From: Proales similis
Taxonomy: Eukaryota; Rotifera; Eurotatoria; Ploima; Proalidae
Direction of reading: 5' to 3'
Assembly (NCBI GenBank): GCA_019059635.1
Contig: JAGVRJ010000015.1
Location: forward strand, 248,001-312,000
DNA: 64,000 nucleotides
Below the pieces are notes generated by a model. That model saw nothing but the letters and a program-made list of their open reading frames with translations. It ran no database searches and was not told the origin of the DNA. The position numbers were made by a program, and so were the translations under genes. This document shows positions 21,850-35,579 of this stretch, piece after piece. Position 1 is the stretch's first letter. Each line of letters opens with the position of its first letter.

Positions 21850-23157
21850 CTAAGCGTCGATTTCCTTCTGGATGCTTGAATAGTTGCAAATGATCTGCTC
21901 TGTGTTTGCGAACGCGTTCACAAAGTCGCTCTCTTCAAAGCCGCCGAACTTGAGGTACTGATGCACGTAGGCGCGATGAGAGAACATTTTCCAGGCCTTG
22001 TCGAGCATCGGCTCCAGGCGGCTGGCGTTCGACGCCGCATTGGACAGAAGAGTGAGACACTTGTCATGCCGATTGAACGTTCGATTTGAACACCAGAGCT
22101 GTGCTCTAGTGCAGGCCAAGCTGCGGCATCCAGCACTGGGCAGATAGGAATCGAGGAGGCGGCGATGCTCCTGTGGATCGGCCGCTTCTCCTCGCGCGGT
22201 CACACTGAGTGCGATGGCCTTTTGTGCTGAAGTAGCGCTCGGCGCGTAGGCTAGTTGTCGCGACGCAGATTTGTACAAGGCCGGCCAGTTGAACGAGCTG
22301 AACTCCAACGACGTCTTGCTTATCTGCGGCTGGCTGTTTACGTTCAGCAGCTTAAGGCCCGGCAGTGGGCATAGATGGTGGACGAGCTTGTGCGCGTAGT
22401 TGGACGCATCGCACGGCTGGAGCAAGGCAGCAAGCTGATTGGCGATCAGTTCGTTCAGATGCTCAAAAGTCACTTCCTTCTGCCTAAAGTTGCTCATGCG
22501 CTGGTAAGCTTCGCTCAGTCGATCGTTCTCCAACAGCACAATGGCATCGGACGCCTCGCATAGTTTGCTGAGAGTGAGCACCAGGTTGTAGTTCTGGAGA
22601 GTGACCTCGCCTGTGCTGAACGGAGTGACGCAGGCGTTCACAATCGTCGCTCTCGAATAGCTTTGCCGCAGCAGCTCCGTGTAGTAGGAGCCGGCGCCAG
22701 AGCCTGTTCCTCCGGCCATGCTCATGCAGACGAGAAAGGCGCTGAGACGATCGCAGCGCTCAACCTCGCGGCGAACAATCTCGCTCACTTGACTGCGCGA
22801 CTGGTGTGCGTTCACGCAGTAGCCGAACGACCAGTTGTTTCCGCTTCCCTTCTTGTTTGTGTACGAGTTCTGGCCTCTATGTGACCATGCGCCCGTTCGA
22901 TTGAGCAGCGAGTGGACCACTTTGCTTTCCATGTCGATCAACACCGAACGAGCGTACAGCTCTTTCCGGTCGCCCTGCACAAACAGACGATTGCAGGCCT
23001 CGAACAGAAAGTCCTCCTCTCGTCGAACAGCGCTCGCTCCCAGTCTGGACACCCGCTTGGCTTGTTCTTTGCTAAAGTTGTCGTCGAACGCGGTCTGAAA
23101 CAGCTGATGGCCAAACTGGTTGCCGCACTGTCCGATTTGCACTGTGACCACCGACAT
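21850..23157 (-). CDS. TUBD1: Delta-tubulin
   Basis: A single exon of 435 residues (human protein 453). Delta-tubulin is needed for triplet microtubules of centrioles and basal bodies. The N-terminus MSVVTVQIGQCGNQ, the segment GSGNNWSFGY, the nucleotide G-box SMAGGTGSGAG, TPFSTGEV.LQNYN and the C-terminal block KAWKMFSHRAYVHQY match delta- rather than alpha-, beta- or gamma-tubulin. The gene is divergent from IQUB, another flagellar gene, with 497 bp between the two ATGs. A perfect RFX X-box palindrome lies 106 bp upstream of the ATG. Presence of this gene implies triplet centrioles in this animal. Confidence 0.93.
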   Translation of the reverse strand: MSVVTVQIGQCGNQFGHQLFQTAFDDNFSKEQAKRVSRLGASAVRREEDFLFEACNRLFVQGDRKELYARSVLIDMESKVVHSLLNRTGAWSHRGQNSYTNKKGSGNNWSFGYCVNAHQSRSQVSEIVRREVERCDRLSAFLVCMSMAGGTGSGAGSYYTELLRQSYSRATIVNACVTPFSTGEVTLQNYNLVLTLSKLCEASDAIVLLENDRLSEAYQRMSNFRQKEVTFEHLNELIANQLAALLQPCDASNYAHKLVHHLCPLPGLKLLNVNSQPQISKTSLEFSSFNWPALYKSASRQLAYAPSATSAQKAIALSVTARGEAADPQEHRRLLDSYLPSAGCRSLACTRAQLWCSNRTFNRHDKCLTLLSNAASNASRLEPMLDKAWKMFSHRAYVHQYLKFGGFEESDFVNAFANTEQIICNYSSIQKEIDA

Positions 23158-23262
23158 GTCGTCAACAGCTTCTCTTCTTTTTCATTGTGGCCATCGTCGT
23201 TTTGCTTATTTGCAAATTGACATGTACTCTGACTGGCCGCCAAGTGATTTGACCGTCATCTG

Positions 23263-23276
23263 GTTGCCATGGCAAC
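23263..23276. promoter_or_regulatory. RFX X-box, perfect palindrome (TUBD1 side)
   Basis: GTTGCCATGGCAAC, an exact match to the symmetric RFX-binding X-box (GTTRCC-N2-GGYAAC type) that drives ciliary genes in animals. It is 106 bp from the TUBD1 ATG, in the shared divergent promoter with IQUB. Confidence 0.85.
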
Positions 23277-23496
23277 GCTCACCTTGACGTCGCCACATTT
23301 GACCGTTTTGCACTCTCAAGGCGCCAAATGAAAAGAGACCAAGTCACCTGCGAAGCGAGAGATGAAAACGAATGTCGTGAGAGGATAATTTTCGAGCTGG
23401 ACTCGCCTTTGGCTTGGCTCGCTCAAATTCAAAGTGAATCGCACTCTCTCAAAGAGAACAAGTCTGAGACGAAAGTGTGCAGAGGGATTGATTGGC

Positions 23497-23510
23497 GTAG
23501 TCATGGCAAC
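23497..23510 (+). promoter_or_regulatory. RFX X-box (IQUB side)
   Basis: GTAGTCATGGCAAC: a perfect right half-site ATGGCAAC and a left half with GT..YC, spacing 2, fitting the RFX consensus. It lies 145 bp upstream of the IQUB ATG in the same divergent promoter as the palindromic site. Confidence 0.7.
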
Positions 23511-23654
23511 GCACAAATGCTGCAGTCTGCAATGATATAATCGAGAGCGACACAGAGAGTACACAACGCGTTGAAAAGAGCGGCTTGGCAAGAGGCACAT
23601 AACGAAAGCGCAGAGAGAGAGAGAGAGAATTGAAGAGAGAGAGCTGAAAGAGGA

Positions 23655-26126
23655 ATGAGCGAGATGACCGAGCGAATCGAGGAGCTTAAGCTGCGAGTGG
23701 GCACCGAGAGCCGCAACTCGGTCAGAGTTCAGACAGAGGAGGCGAACAGCGACGCGGCAGTGACCACCCGAGCGAATCTGGAGCCGAGCGCGTCGGTCAA
23801 ACTCACCCTAATGCCTTCGAATCAGGTGATCACGCTGACGAGGCCGCTTGAGATGAAGCTGGAGGAGCTGAGCGCCGAGCTTGGCAAAGACCTGAGCGTG
23901 GCAGCGGATCAAATTGAAATTCTCAATTCAGCTCACGGTAAGGCGTTGTTCTCTTTTACCAGATTGGACACTTGCTAATGGGGAAAATTGACCAAAGAGA
24001 GCGTTGAGCAAGTGAGGCTCATTCGCGACTTGGGCGTGAGCGCCAACGGCTTGCTGAATCTGATTGTGAGATCCAAAGACGAAAGGGCGCATCCGCTCAG
24101 GACGTCCGGCCTTAAGAATAAAGTGGAAGACTACATTGCGGTTTATATGAACGGCGAGCCGCAGCCAGGCGAAGAGAAGCGAAAGCTGATTGTGGAGATC
24201 GAGCGGCAGACGACGAAAAAGCCATTTCTGGGCGGATTTCGCAACAAGATCACCGGCCTGCTCTACGTGAACGCCAGCACTCAAACGCCCAAGGCAGTGA
24301 GACCGGACAATGGAGTGGCCAAGTTCTGCCGCGACACACAGACCGTCGTGAGCAAGCACACTCTGCTTCAAACAAGACAGAACATGAGCACCCAGATGAC
24401 CAAGCCGGGCGTGTTTGTCTCGCGCGTTCAAGACAAAACGCTCACTCCACGGCCTTACCAGACGGCCGAAGAGCGGCACGCGTTCATCGTCAGAACGGTG
24501 ATCGTCATCCAAAAGTACTTTAGACGATGGTACGCCAAGCGCCGCTTCAACGAGATCAAGCAGGCCTACGAGGAGCGCGTCAGATGGGAGAAGGAAAAAG
24601 AACAGGAGAGACAGGCGCTGATTGAGAGGAGGCGCCAGCACGACATTGAGCGGCGTCTAAATCCGCGCACTCGCGACGATTTTCAAGTGCTCTACTCGGC
24701 GCTTGAAAAGTGGCGCCTCGAAGAGACGGCCAAGATAAACGCGAGCAAGACGGGCGCAGCGCGCAAAGCAGCGCTCGCTCTCCTCCTTGACCAAGAGGCC
24801 GAGCTGATCGCCACCATCGAAAAGTACAAGACCGATGCGAGCAAAGAGAACAACGAGAAGCGCATTCAGCAGCTGCTGGAGAAGATGTCACGGCCCAAGG
24901 TCTGGAAGCTGTCCAACGGCACAACCACCGAGATGGACACGCCGTACAGCATCAGAGCCAGAGAGCTGAAAGAGATCTATTCGAGCTTGAACATGGCCTA
25001 CTTGAGCCAGGACGAACGCCTCGACGTGCTTCTCACTCTCAAGCACACGGTCAAGGTTTGCTGATAAATGTGCTCTATTTTTTGTCGGACTTGTTCTAAA
25101 CTGGCTTGCAGGAGCACGACTGCACTTTGACGCAGGAAATAATCGCTCTGATCGATCGAGAGGCCGATCTCCTCATGAGAGGCGTCAAAGAGGCCAACAT
25201 GAGCGGCCTGAGGAAGCGCATCTCGTCGCTCTTTCTCCAGTACATCAAAACGCCTCACTTCAACCCGGCCGTGGTGCGCCATTTGAGGGTAAAGCGAGAA
25301 CGCAAATCTCTTTGATTTTGGCAACCATTTTGGACACTTTTCGTTTGCCAGGTGCCGCAGGACATAAACGCCAAACTGGACGGCCTCTACTGCAACACTT
25401 GTCAAAAGTATTTGCCGTCGGTTGAGTTTGAGATTGGCGCCAATAGCAAGCGAGTGGGCAAATGCCGCAGTTGTCAGCACATTGAGAACACAGCCATCAA
25501 GCGCGTAGACTACACCAAGTTCAAGTAAGATCTTGGCTCCTCTCGGCCTCGTTCTGCTCGAGTGGCCTAAACTGGCGTTGCAAAGGTTCATGCTGAAGCG
25601 AATCAGAGAGGAAGAGGAGGCGTACGGCGATGGTTCGCAGTTTTGCTATTTGCTCACGGTAAGCCTGTCTTGTCTAATGCGGCCTCCAAACTGTTCACAT
25701 CAAAGTGCGCTTCACAGGAACGAGATCTTCAATACATGTTCGAGTCGATCTGGAATGGCCAGTCGGTGCTGAGCGCCTGCACTGACATCTACCAGCTTCA
25801 CTTTGTCCGATGGAACCAAGAGCAAGAGTGGTCGCCCTGGAACGCGGTGCTGCTCACCTACGACGAGGTTGACGCTCATCTCAAGCTGGATGACGTCGAG
25901 GCGGTGAGCGAATGCTTTTCTACTCGCAACGAGCTCACTTTTGGCTCTAATGTTCAGCTTAAACTAGAGCTACGGCGATACGATGGTCAAAAAGGTCAAG
26001 CACAAGCTCGTGATTGCTCGTAATCACTTCTCCCGACTGCCCATGGCGGCCGAGTACATGAGACAGACGAGCGGCCAGCGAGAAGAGATTCACCTGCCCA
26101 AGCTGAGTGGAGTAAAGATCAAATGA
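23655..26126 (+). CDS. IQUB: IQ and ubiquitin-like domain protein (IQUB), axonemal
   Basis: Seven exons, 23655-23937, 23998-25055, 25112-25288, 25352-25524, 25586-25658, 25718-25903 and 25968-26126, give 702 residues (human about 790). IQUB is a radial-spoke-associated protein of motile cilia. A ubiquitin-like fold spans roughly residues 45-125, an IQ calmodulin-binding motif lies near 262-280 ([17 protein letters not shown]), then a long charged coiled coil, and a four-Cys knuckle (CNTC near 520, CRSC near 546) followed by [13 protein letters not shown]. All introns are 56-64 bp and phases join without a stop. AATAAA at 26151-26156. Divergent partner: delta-tubulin. Confidence 0.88.
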
Positions 26127-26156
26127 AATCTGCTGCGTATTGTCGCTCGAAATAAA

Positions 26157-28850
<2,694 letters not shown>

Positions 28851-29242
28851 GACTCTTCTCTTCTTCTTCTTCTTCACTTTGACCCATTTATGCGATTTGA
28901 TAAACAGAGCCGATCGACTCCATCTCTCTCTCTCTCTCTCTATTTATATTTGTTTTCTCCGTTTCAAGCGAATAAAAAATGTGTAAAAGCGACCGACTAG
29001 CTCGATTTAAGTGTGAAAGAGCTGCTCCGGCTGGCTTATCCAAGTCGCAGCCAGCGACAGAAAACAGGACCTGGTTGGACTGATGGACCTGGTTGTTGGG
29101 CACCGAAAATGAAAAAGAACCAAAATGTTTATCTAAATTGAACGTTTATTCCTCAAAGTCATCTAAAGCAATTTTAATTATAATGATGATGATGATGATG
29201 ATGATAATAGTTGAAAGTGTGCACTTCTAGTCTGCGGTTGAA
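28851..29242. other. Convergent 3' spacer between SEC23 and the M1 homologue
   Basis: Holds a TCT tract (28860-28874), a CT microsatellite (28922-28940), AATAAA of SEC23 (28971-28976), the minus-strand AATAAA of the M1 gene (29145-29150) and a (GAT)n repeat near 29183-29203. Confidence 0.6.
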
Positions 29243-32200
29243 TTATTGTTGTTTGACAGACTCGTTCTTGAGCTGCTGGTATCGCTTCTTGAGCTGAGCA
29301 ATGAGCTCTTTGCCGTTTCTTTTGACCACCTGCTTGACAGTTTGAGGACGCTTACGCTCTCCTTCGAACGCCTCGATCAACTCGAGCTCGTTGTCACGCA
29401 GCCAGACAGCGTTGGTGGAGGCGAGCTCGAGCGCACGGAATCGTGCATTGGCTGTTGCGCCAGTCTCGGTGAAGAAGACAAACTCGAGCAGCTCGTAGAG
29501 CATGAACTCGTTCTCAAACGACTCGGCAATGTTGATCAGCAGCTGGCCAATGCGAGCATCGTCCTCGCCGTAGTCATTCAAAATGCTCTCAAAGTTGATT
29601 CGGAACAAGTCCCAGACAATCTCGCGGCCGACCGGGTTGCGGCTGATCAGGCCCATGGTGTCGAAAAAGTCCAGCTTGCGGATATTGCCCTCGCTCTCGC
29701 TCTGAATCAAGGTCTGCAGCAGCCACGGCAAGCGGGTGTACGTCAACGCTTCGAGGAACTTTCTCTGCTGGTTGTAGTCATCAATCGTGGCGTACTCGCG
29801 CAGCAGAGTGGTCCAGTCCTCTAGGTCGTACGTGTTCTGGTAGTGATAGTTGAAGACGGTCTCTCGCACAAACGCCGGGAACTTTCTTTTTATTTCCCAT
29901 CCAATTTGTCTCAAATCGAGTCAAAATTAGGTGCACTGGCGGGCTCCACTTACTCTGGATCAAAGTTCAAGCTGGAAAGATTCGGCGAGCCGTACTTGTT
30001 CCAGAGCTCGGTGACCTTGGTCAAGCAGTAGTTGTCCTGAAGACGACAGGCCAACTCAACAATCGTCTCCTTTAGCAGCCTGAAAACGCAACGCTGTCAA
30101 ATGTGTCAACTCGGTTATTCGCAGTCGAACGTGCTTACTCTTCCACGTGGAATTGACCAGACGAAAAAACGTCCAGGTCAGCCTCGAGTCGGCGCAACAA
30201 ATCGACGAAATAGCTCTTTTCGATTCAAGAGATCAGAACGAGTGCACAAACTGGTCGGATTGATGAGAGAGCAGCTTACGGCCACTTGGTAGAACGGTCG
30301 CTTGTAGTCGAGCACCTTGAGCATGTCAAACACGTGCTTGTGCACAGTTCGCCATGGAATGTAAGAGTCTTCGTAGATCAAGTAGGAGAGCACGTCGGTC
30401 AAGGTGAAGTAGGACGTGCGCTCAGTGTAGGCGTTCACGAACAAGTTGTGGATGATGTTGGCGCGGTCTTCGGCGCTCAGCTCCTTCAAGCGTCTCTCGA
30501 TTAGACAAGCGTTGGTCGCTCCAGTGCAAACTTCATTTACATTGTTTCGCTGTCTCATCGCCTGGCCCAACAGCTCCCAGTTGCTGTCCGAGTAGTCGAC
30601 CTCGTAGAATCCGCTGAATCCTCGGTCGCAATGAACCCAGGTGAACTGTTCGCCGTGCGGGTTCTGAATCACTTGTTCGACTAAATCGGTTCGATTTTTT
30701 TTGTCGCTTAAAATTCGCTACGACTCGGCCCAAATAGAAAACACTCACATTGCTTGGTGGTGATGTAGAATGTCTCCTCGTGGAATTTGTCGTTGTTGGA
30801 AGGTCCGGTGCCGAACGAGCATTTCAAGGGCACATACCAAACGAAGCTGTTTGGAGAGAGAGAAATAGGGAGAGAGAGAGAGAAGAGAGAGGGAGAGAAG
30901 AGACGCGCGTTAGTTGGTTCTAGAACAAGAGTCCCAGAGGCGAGAGGACGTACTCGTATATTGACGGGTAGAGAAGGTCTCCAGAGAAGATCGAGTCTTC
31001 GGAGTTGAGCGCTCGGCTTTGGGTGACAGTAAACATCTGACGGTTGCTTCCGAGCTCCCTGATTCGAACGCTCAGCAGCGGGTAGTTGGCCTGGACGAGC
31101 CATCGGTCGAAAAACTCTTTGACGCTCCACTCGTTGTTCTCGTCGCCCATTTTGGGAATGGCGTTGTAGAAGACGTTGATGTCGGCCACGCCCCAGCCGT
31201 TGGCGTTCAGGTAGGCAACGAGAGCGTCCTCAACGATGGCCTCGTTGAACTCGGCCTCGAGCATTCGGAAGATGGCGGCCGCCTTGGTCGACTCGACCTC
31301 GTCAAAGTACTCTTCGATCTCGTACGGGTTGTTGATGATCTTCTGGATCGGATGAGTCGACGGATAAGCTGTCAAACGGTCAAAATCAGCGTGGACAAAC
31401 CGCGCGCATTTGCCTTACCGTCGTTGACCAGGGCGAAGATGAGCTCTTCGGTGATGAACTGCGGGTTCTAAACGAATCGATGAATCGAATGCTGATGGTG
31501 CAAATCGATGATCGAACAGCGCTTACAATGTTGTACTCGGGCAGAGCTCGCTCAACCGCCTTGTATTTGATGTAATCGGCTTGAAATGAGCGAGTTTGAG
31601 GCGAGAAGCGATTCAACTTGAGTGCGGCCTCCTCTTACCCAATCCCTCCTGGAGCCAGAGCTGATCCCACCAGCCGGGAGTGACATAGGAGCCGAACCAC
31701 TTAAATTTCGATTAGTCGATTGCAATCAACCAGACGCGGCGTGAGCAAGCAGCGTCCACTTACGTATTCGGCCAAGTTCTTGGCGATGAGAAGAGCGATC
31801 TGCTGTCGGTCTCGCTCGCTTGCAGTCTTCAGACTGAACAAGAGACGATTGTCCTTGACGATTGAGAGACCGTAGCTGGCCACATCATTCAGCTGAAAGG
31901 CCAAATGTCGTCAAGAGGCCAGAGAGAACAGACGATTAATGAAAACGAACCGGATAGTCGGGAATGGCGAAAATGTCTTGTGAGAGCGAGGCTTAGAATT
32001 GGCCAGAGTGAATACGCGACTTGCAGTTGGCCACTTACCGACTTTCTTGGGCAGGGCGTTTGAGTTGACGTTGCGGAAAATGTCCTGCAGAGCGTTGAAG
32101 ATCAGCTTGGCCATTTCGAGAGGAGGATAGGCGTAGTTCTCCTCGATCAGGCGCTTCTCGGCCCACACTCTCAGCGGAATGTTGTTGTTGGCCGTGTCCT

Positions 32201-33371
32201 CGGCATAATCGAACTCTTTGGTGTTGAACACAACGACGCTGAGCAGATGCATGGGCAGAGGCTGGGTGGTCTCGAACACAGTCTGCACCTTGCCGGGCAG
32301 AGCGACGATCGGGTTGCTGCTCTAAAAACACAGCAGGAGAATGTTGAGTGTTGAAGCGGCGGAGTCTGTTGTTCAGAGGCACTGACCAGCATTCTGGTGT
32401 TGAACAGGGCAGTGGTGGTCTCAGGGTGGTCGATGCTGAACGAGACGGCCGCCTTGAATCGGGGCTCGTCGAAGCACGGACTTTTAAAAACGCAAACGAT
32501 TGCACCCGAGTCGCAGAAGGAGTTTGAAACACGAGCAATAACTTACAAGACGCGGCGGGCACCGAATGGCTCGAATCGGGAGGCCAACATTGTTCTTGAG
32601 AGTGGTGATTCAAGTTCTGAACAGCTGCTAGTGAGTCAAAGCGGCAGCTTACGAGTTGTCCGGGAAGAGGCCGAAGTTGAATTCAAAGATGCCGACCTCG
32701 GGCACAGGAACAAAGTCGATGGTGAGGAACTCGATGCTCAAGTCACCCTTGTAGGGTGCTGCCAGTCGAATCACATAGTAGTCGTTGAGGACAAACTCTC
32801 CGATGCAGGAGACTCGAAGCTCGGCTCCGTTCGAGGCGAGCACCTTCTGCAAGAGTGGGATGTTCTCGCGCGCGTGCAAAATGATCGTGTCGGTCGACTG
32901 GGTTAGAGTGGCCTTGATCACCACACGGTTGTCGTAGGTGAGCACGCCCCAGTTGTCGATCAAGAGCTCAATGTTGTAGCTCTTGGGCACGACGTTGTTG
33001 GGCAGACGAGGCTCGTACCAGGGATAGACCACTCCGGGCACTGGGTTGATGAGTTCGGGACAAACGTTGAACTCGTCTTGCTTGGCCTTGTTGGAGTACT
33101 TGTTGAACAGGTAGCTCTTCTCAAGGTAGCCGACCGGCAGCGATTTGAGCCGATCGGTCACGCTTTCCAGGTCGCGCTTGTGTCGCACGCCCGCAGCCTC
33201 TTCAGGCTGCGCGGTCAAGCCGGCCACGTTGCCTAGATCGGGTATTGTTGGGGTATCACATGGAGGGCGATTAACCAGCGGGGGTAGGATACCGACGAGA
33301 AGTGTTGAAACGAGCACGAAGCCCACGAAGGCGCCCGCTGCCACGAATGGCACTCTTATTTTGCCGTCCAT
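29243..33371 (-). CDS. M1-family aminopeptidase homologue with destroyed zinc site (pseudoenzyme)
   Basis: Fifteen exons (33371-32653, 32594-32547, 32480-32387, 32321-32039, 31976-31951, 31892-31764, 31699-31639, 31579-31527, 31467-31419, 31368-30954, 30846-30749, 30680-30280, 30215-30139, 30079-29954, 29885-29243) join in phase to 1073 residues. It is a type II membrane protein (anchor about 8-32) of the aminopeptidase N family, with FEPFGARRVFPCFDEP intact. The HExxH site is replaced by K428-N-L-A-E432, while the third zinc ligand E451 is kept at the correct 19-residue spacing. The GAMEN exopeptidase motif is also gone (DVASYGL). Open frames and splice sites are all intact, so the protein is probably made but not a peptidase; a binding or receptor role is inference. 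Confidence 0.88.
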
Positions 33372-34092
33372 TTCGGTTCTCGGCCGTTTGTTCTCAATGC
33401 ACAGTTTTAGAATAGAATGAGACCAAACGCCCGAACGCGATCGCCTTATATGCAGCCTTATTGCCCCCCTCCGATTGTCATAAACGGCGTAAATAGTAAA
33501 AAACTGCAATCGCTTCTGCACCTCTTTATCTTTCGCCGCGCGGCTCTAAATTGCCACGCGCGTTCGCTTCAGACGGAGAGAGTTGAGAAGAGCTGCACGA
33601 ATCGCAAGTAAGCGGCGACCTCATCAGTCGATTCAACACCGCACCGGCCGAGTTGAGAAGCAATTAGCTAATCTTGGAAGGAAAGTTGTAAATTGCTGCA
33701 ACAACAGCTCGGCCATTGTGCAGGCCCAATAAAATCCCTCCCAAAATTTGCTCTATGGCCCTCTCTCTCTCTCTCTTGTCAAGGTGAGAACAACGAACGT
33801 AATCGTCTCTCTTTGCGTTTATATGGTCAGTCAATAAAAACGAGCGTGGCGATCTGTTTTTGGCGTCTTTTTTATTTAAGAGATCGTTTCTTTCGTGATT
33901 CGGCGTAACCTAGATCTCGCACGATTAGAGAGAGCCGCTGCAGTGCAGTGATCGTTTGATAAATTCTTGGATCGCTTTGGATTCTAGTAACCTTAAACAC
34001 ACACACACACACGACCACGCGTAAGGAATAGAAATAGAGAAGCACGCAGCTCACGCGGATAAATGTGAACAGGCTAAGCGAACAGGCAAAGT
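33372..34092. other. Spacer between M1 homologue promoter and lectin b
   Basis: Contains a TATA-like element read on the minus strand near 33446-33451, about 75 bp upstream of the M1 homologue ATG, a short CT microsatellite (33757-33775) and a CA run (33999-34012). No gene seen. Confidence 0.5.
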
Positions 34093-35042
34093 CTAACTAA
34101 ACTCACACACCACAAAAGTGGCAAAAAGGGAGCATGGGAAATCAGCCAAAAGATTTTCCGTAATAATCAGAGCGCATTTCTCAGAAAAGTTATTTGGCTC
34201 ATCTGAAAACCAGAGCCAATTTGCCACCGGTGTTGAGTCGTCTCTCCATCTAAAATTAGGATGATCCAAAGCGTATGCGTTCACCTAAATTAATAAAAAA
34301 ATAAGAAAGAGAGCAATAAGCAGAATAAGGAAAAGATTTCAAACCCAATACTGGTCAGTTCGATTAATTTTAGACGCATCTAGAACAAACTTGTCGATGA
34401 ATGCGTCGTATTTTGCTCTTGATTTGAAGCTCAACAGTTGAGAATCCTTTTGCGAGCAGAAATTTTCTGCTTCTTGCATTCTATATGAGTGCCGTTGAAA
34501 GAAGAAGCACTGATCGAAGAGCGGCACAAAGCCAGAAGGACACGGAATGCACTGTCCGTCCGACCAGTAGCTTCACATTCAACTCGGTCAGACAGAGACA
34601 ATCGATGGGAGTCTATGGAGCAGCCAACTCACTTGTTCTCTCCTGGACAGACGCAAGCGTTGTCACTGCAGGTCAATAGAGGATCGCAGTCGCTTTGGAC
34701 TGTGCAGTTCTTGCGAAAGGCCTCTGCCGGAATCCTCTTGATGAAAACGAGCGACTGCGAAGGCGGGCCAGAGCTGGACGCCAACTGCTCGGGTCTTTTT
34801 GAGAAGAGTGTGCACGGTCTTGTACCTCCCACTTGTCCGCCGGCACAGCCAGAGAGGCGACTGCACTCGGTCAAACACCTCATCGGTTCGGACTCGGTCT
34901 TGATCAGCACAGCCGATTCGATAAAAGCCAGGGACAGGTCAAAGTCCGAAGCCGGACTCATCGAGTACTGATCTTCCTGAACAAGCGCCCATCTCATGCC
35001 GATCGAGATCAGGTGCAAACCCAGTATGAAAGTGAAAGTCAT
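34093..35042 (-). CDS. Secreted C-type lectin with EB-like Cys module (lectin b)
   Basis: Exons 35042-34633, 34570-34345 and 34284-34093 encode 275 residues. A signal peptide (FTFILGLHLISIGMRWA) precedes a PAN/apple-like region (CLTECSRLSGCAGGQ), a short Cys module with the spacing of EB domains (CTVQSDCDPLLTC...CVC) and a C-type lectin fold with CPSGF, FRWRDD and EPN in FSDEPNNFSEKC. The lectin domain is split across exons 2 and 3 at the same place (after the conserved Trp) as in lectins d and e. It closely resembles lectin d and the deleted copy c, including promoter sequence. Expected to be secreted and bind sugar with calcium. Confidence 0.83.
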
Positions 35043-35099
35043 TCTGCCTCTTCCAGTTTGTTTCCAATGTTTCAGGCTGAGCGCTCGTTGCTGGTCGTT

Positions 35100-35105
35100 T
35101 TTATA
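35100..35105 (-). promoter_or_regulatory. TATA box of lectin b with shared upstream flank
   Basis: TATAAA on the minus strand, 58-63 bp upstream of the ATG, preceded by TGTCGGC. The same TGTCGGCTATAAA block is found at lectins c and d and at GST copy 1. Confidence 0.65.
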
Positions 35106-35127
35106 GCCGACAGCCGACACAAATTAG

Positions 35128-35478
35128 GCTCTGATGAAGTGTTTCGATTTCCGATAGACGTTGGCGTTTATTGCAGTTGCCAACTCAATAAACAGCACAT
35201 TTATTGGCCGAGTCTTCATAGAAAACCGATCAAATTGCATTTTTGTTTTGTTCAATTAAGCCCAGGTCGATAAGAAAGTTTATTAAGTTCCTGTTAAGCA
35301 ATCAAAGTCTTCTAGAAAAAGCTTCATATCTAATAACCAGAGCCAGACTTTGGTGCAGAGGATCGATATTTCCTTTCAGACGCTCTGACTCGGTTCGTAC
35401 GAAATCATACGATCGACGACTCCGCAGTCGGCTCCGTGATCACGTCCGTGGGCGTTATCAAAAGACTTGAAAGGAGGA
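35128..35478. repeat. Segmental duplication, unit 1 (lectin b upstream region)
   Basis: About 350 bp that matches 37671-38020 closely, for example ATTTTTGTTTTGTTCAATTA and CAGAGGATCGATATTTCC in the same order. It lies directly upstream of lectin b, so lectin gene and promoter were copied together. A truncated third copy of its lectin-proximal end lies at 40849-40899. Confidence 0.85.
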
Positions 35479-35579
35479 GAAATCGCATCGAGCCATGGCC
35501 AAAAGAACCCAATCAAGTAAATAGTTGAATTAAATTGCTTTTATTGGTTGGAAAGAAAATTTGGCCGAAATAGGCCGAG

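Noticed and set aside
22375-23220. Long plus-strand frames opposite delta-tubulin
   Set aside because: Antisense shadows of a strongly coding minus strand; no independent conservation.
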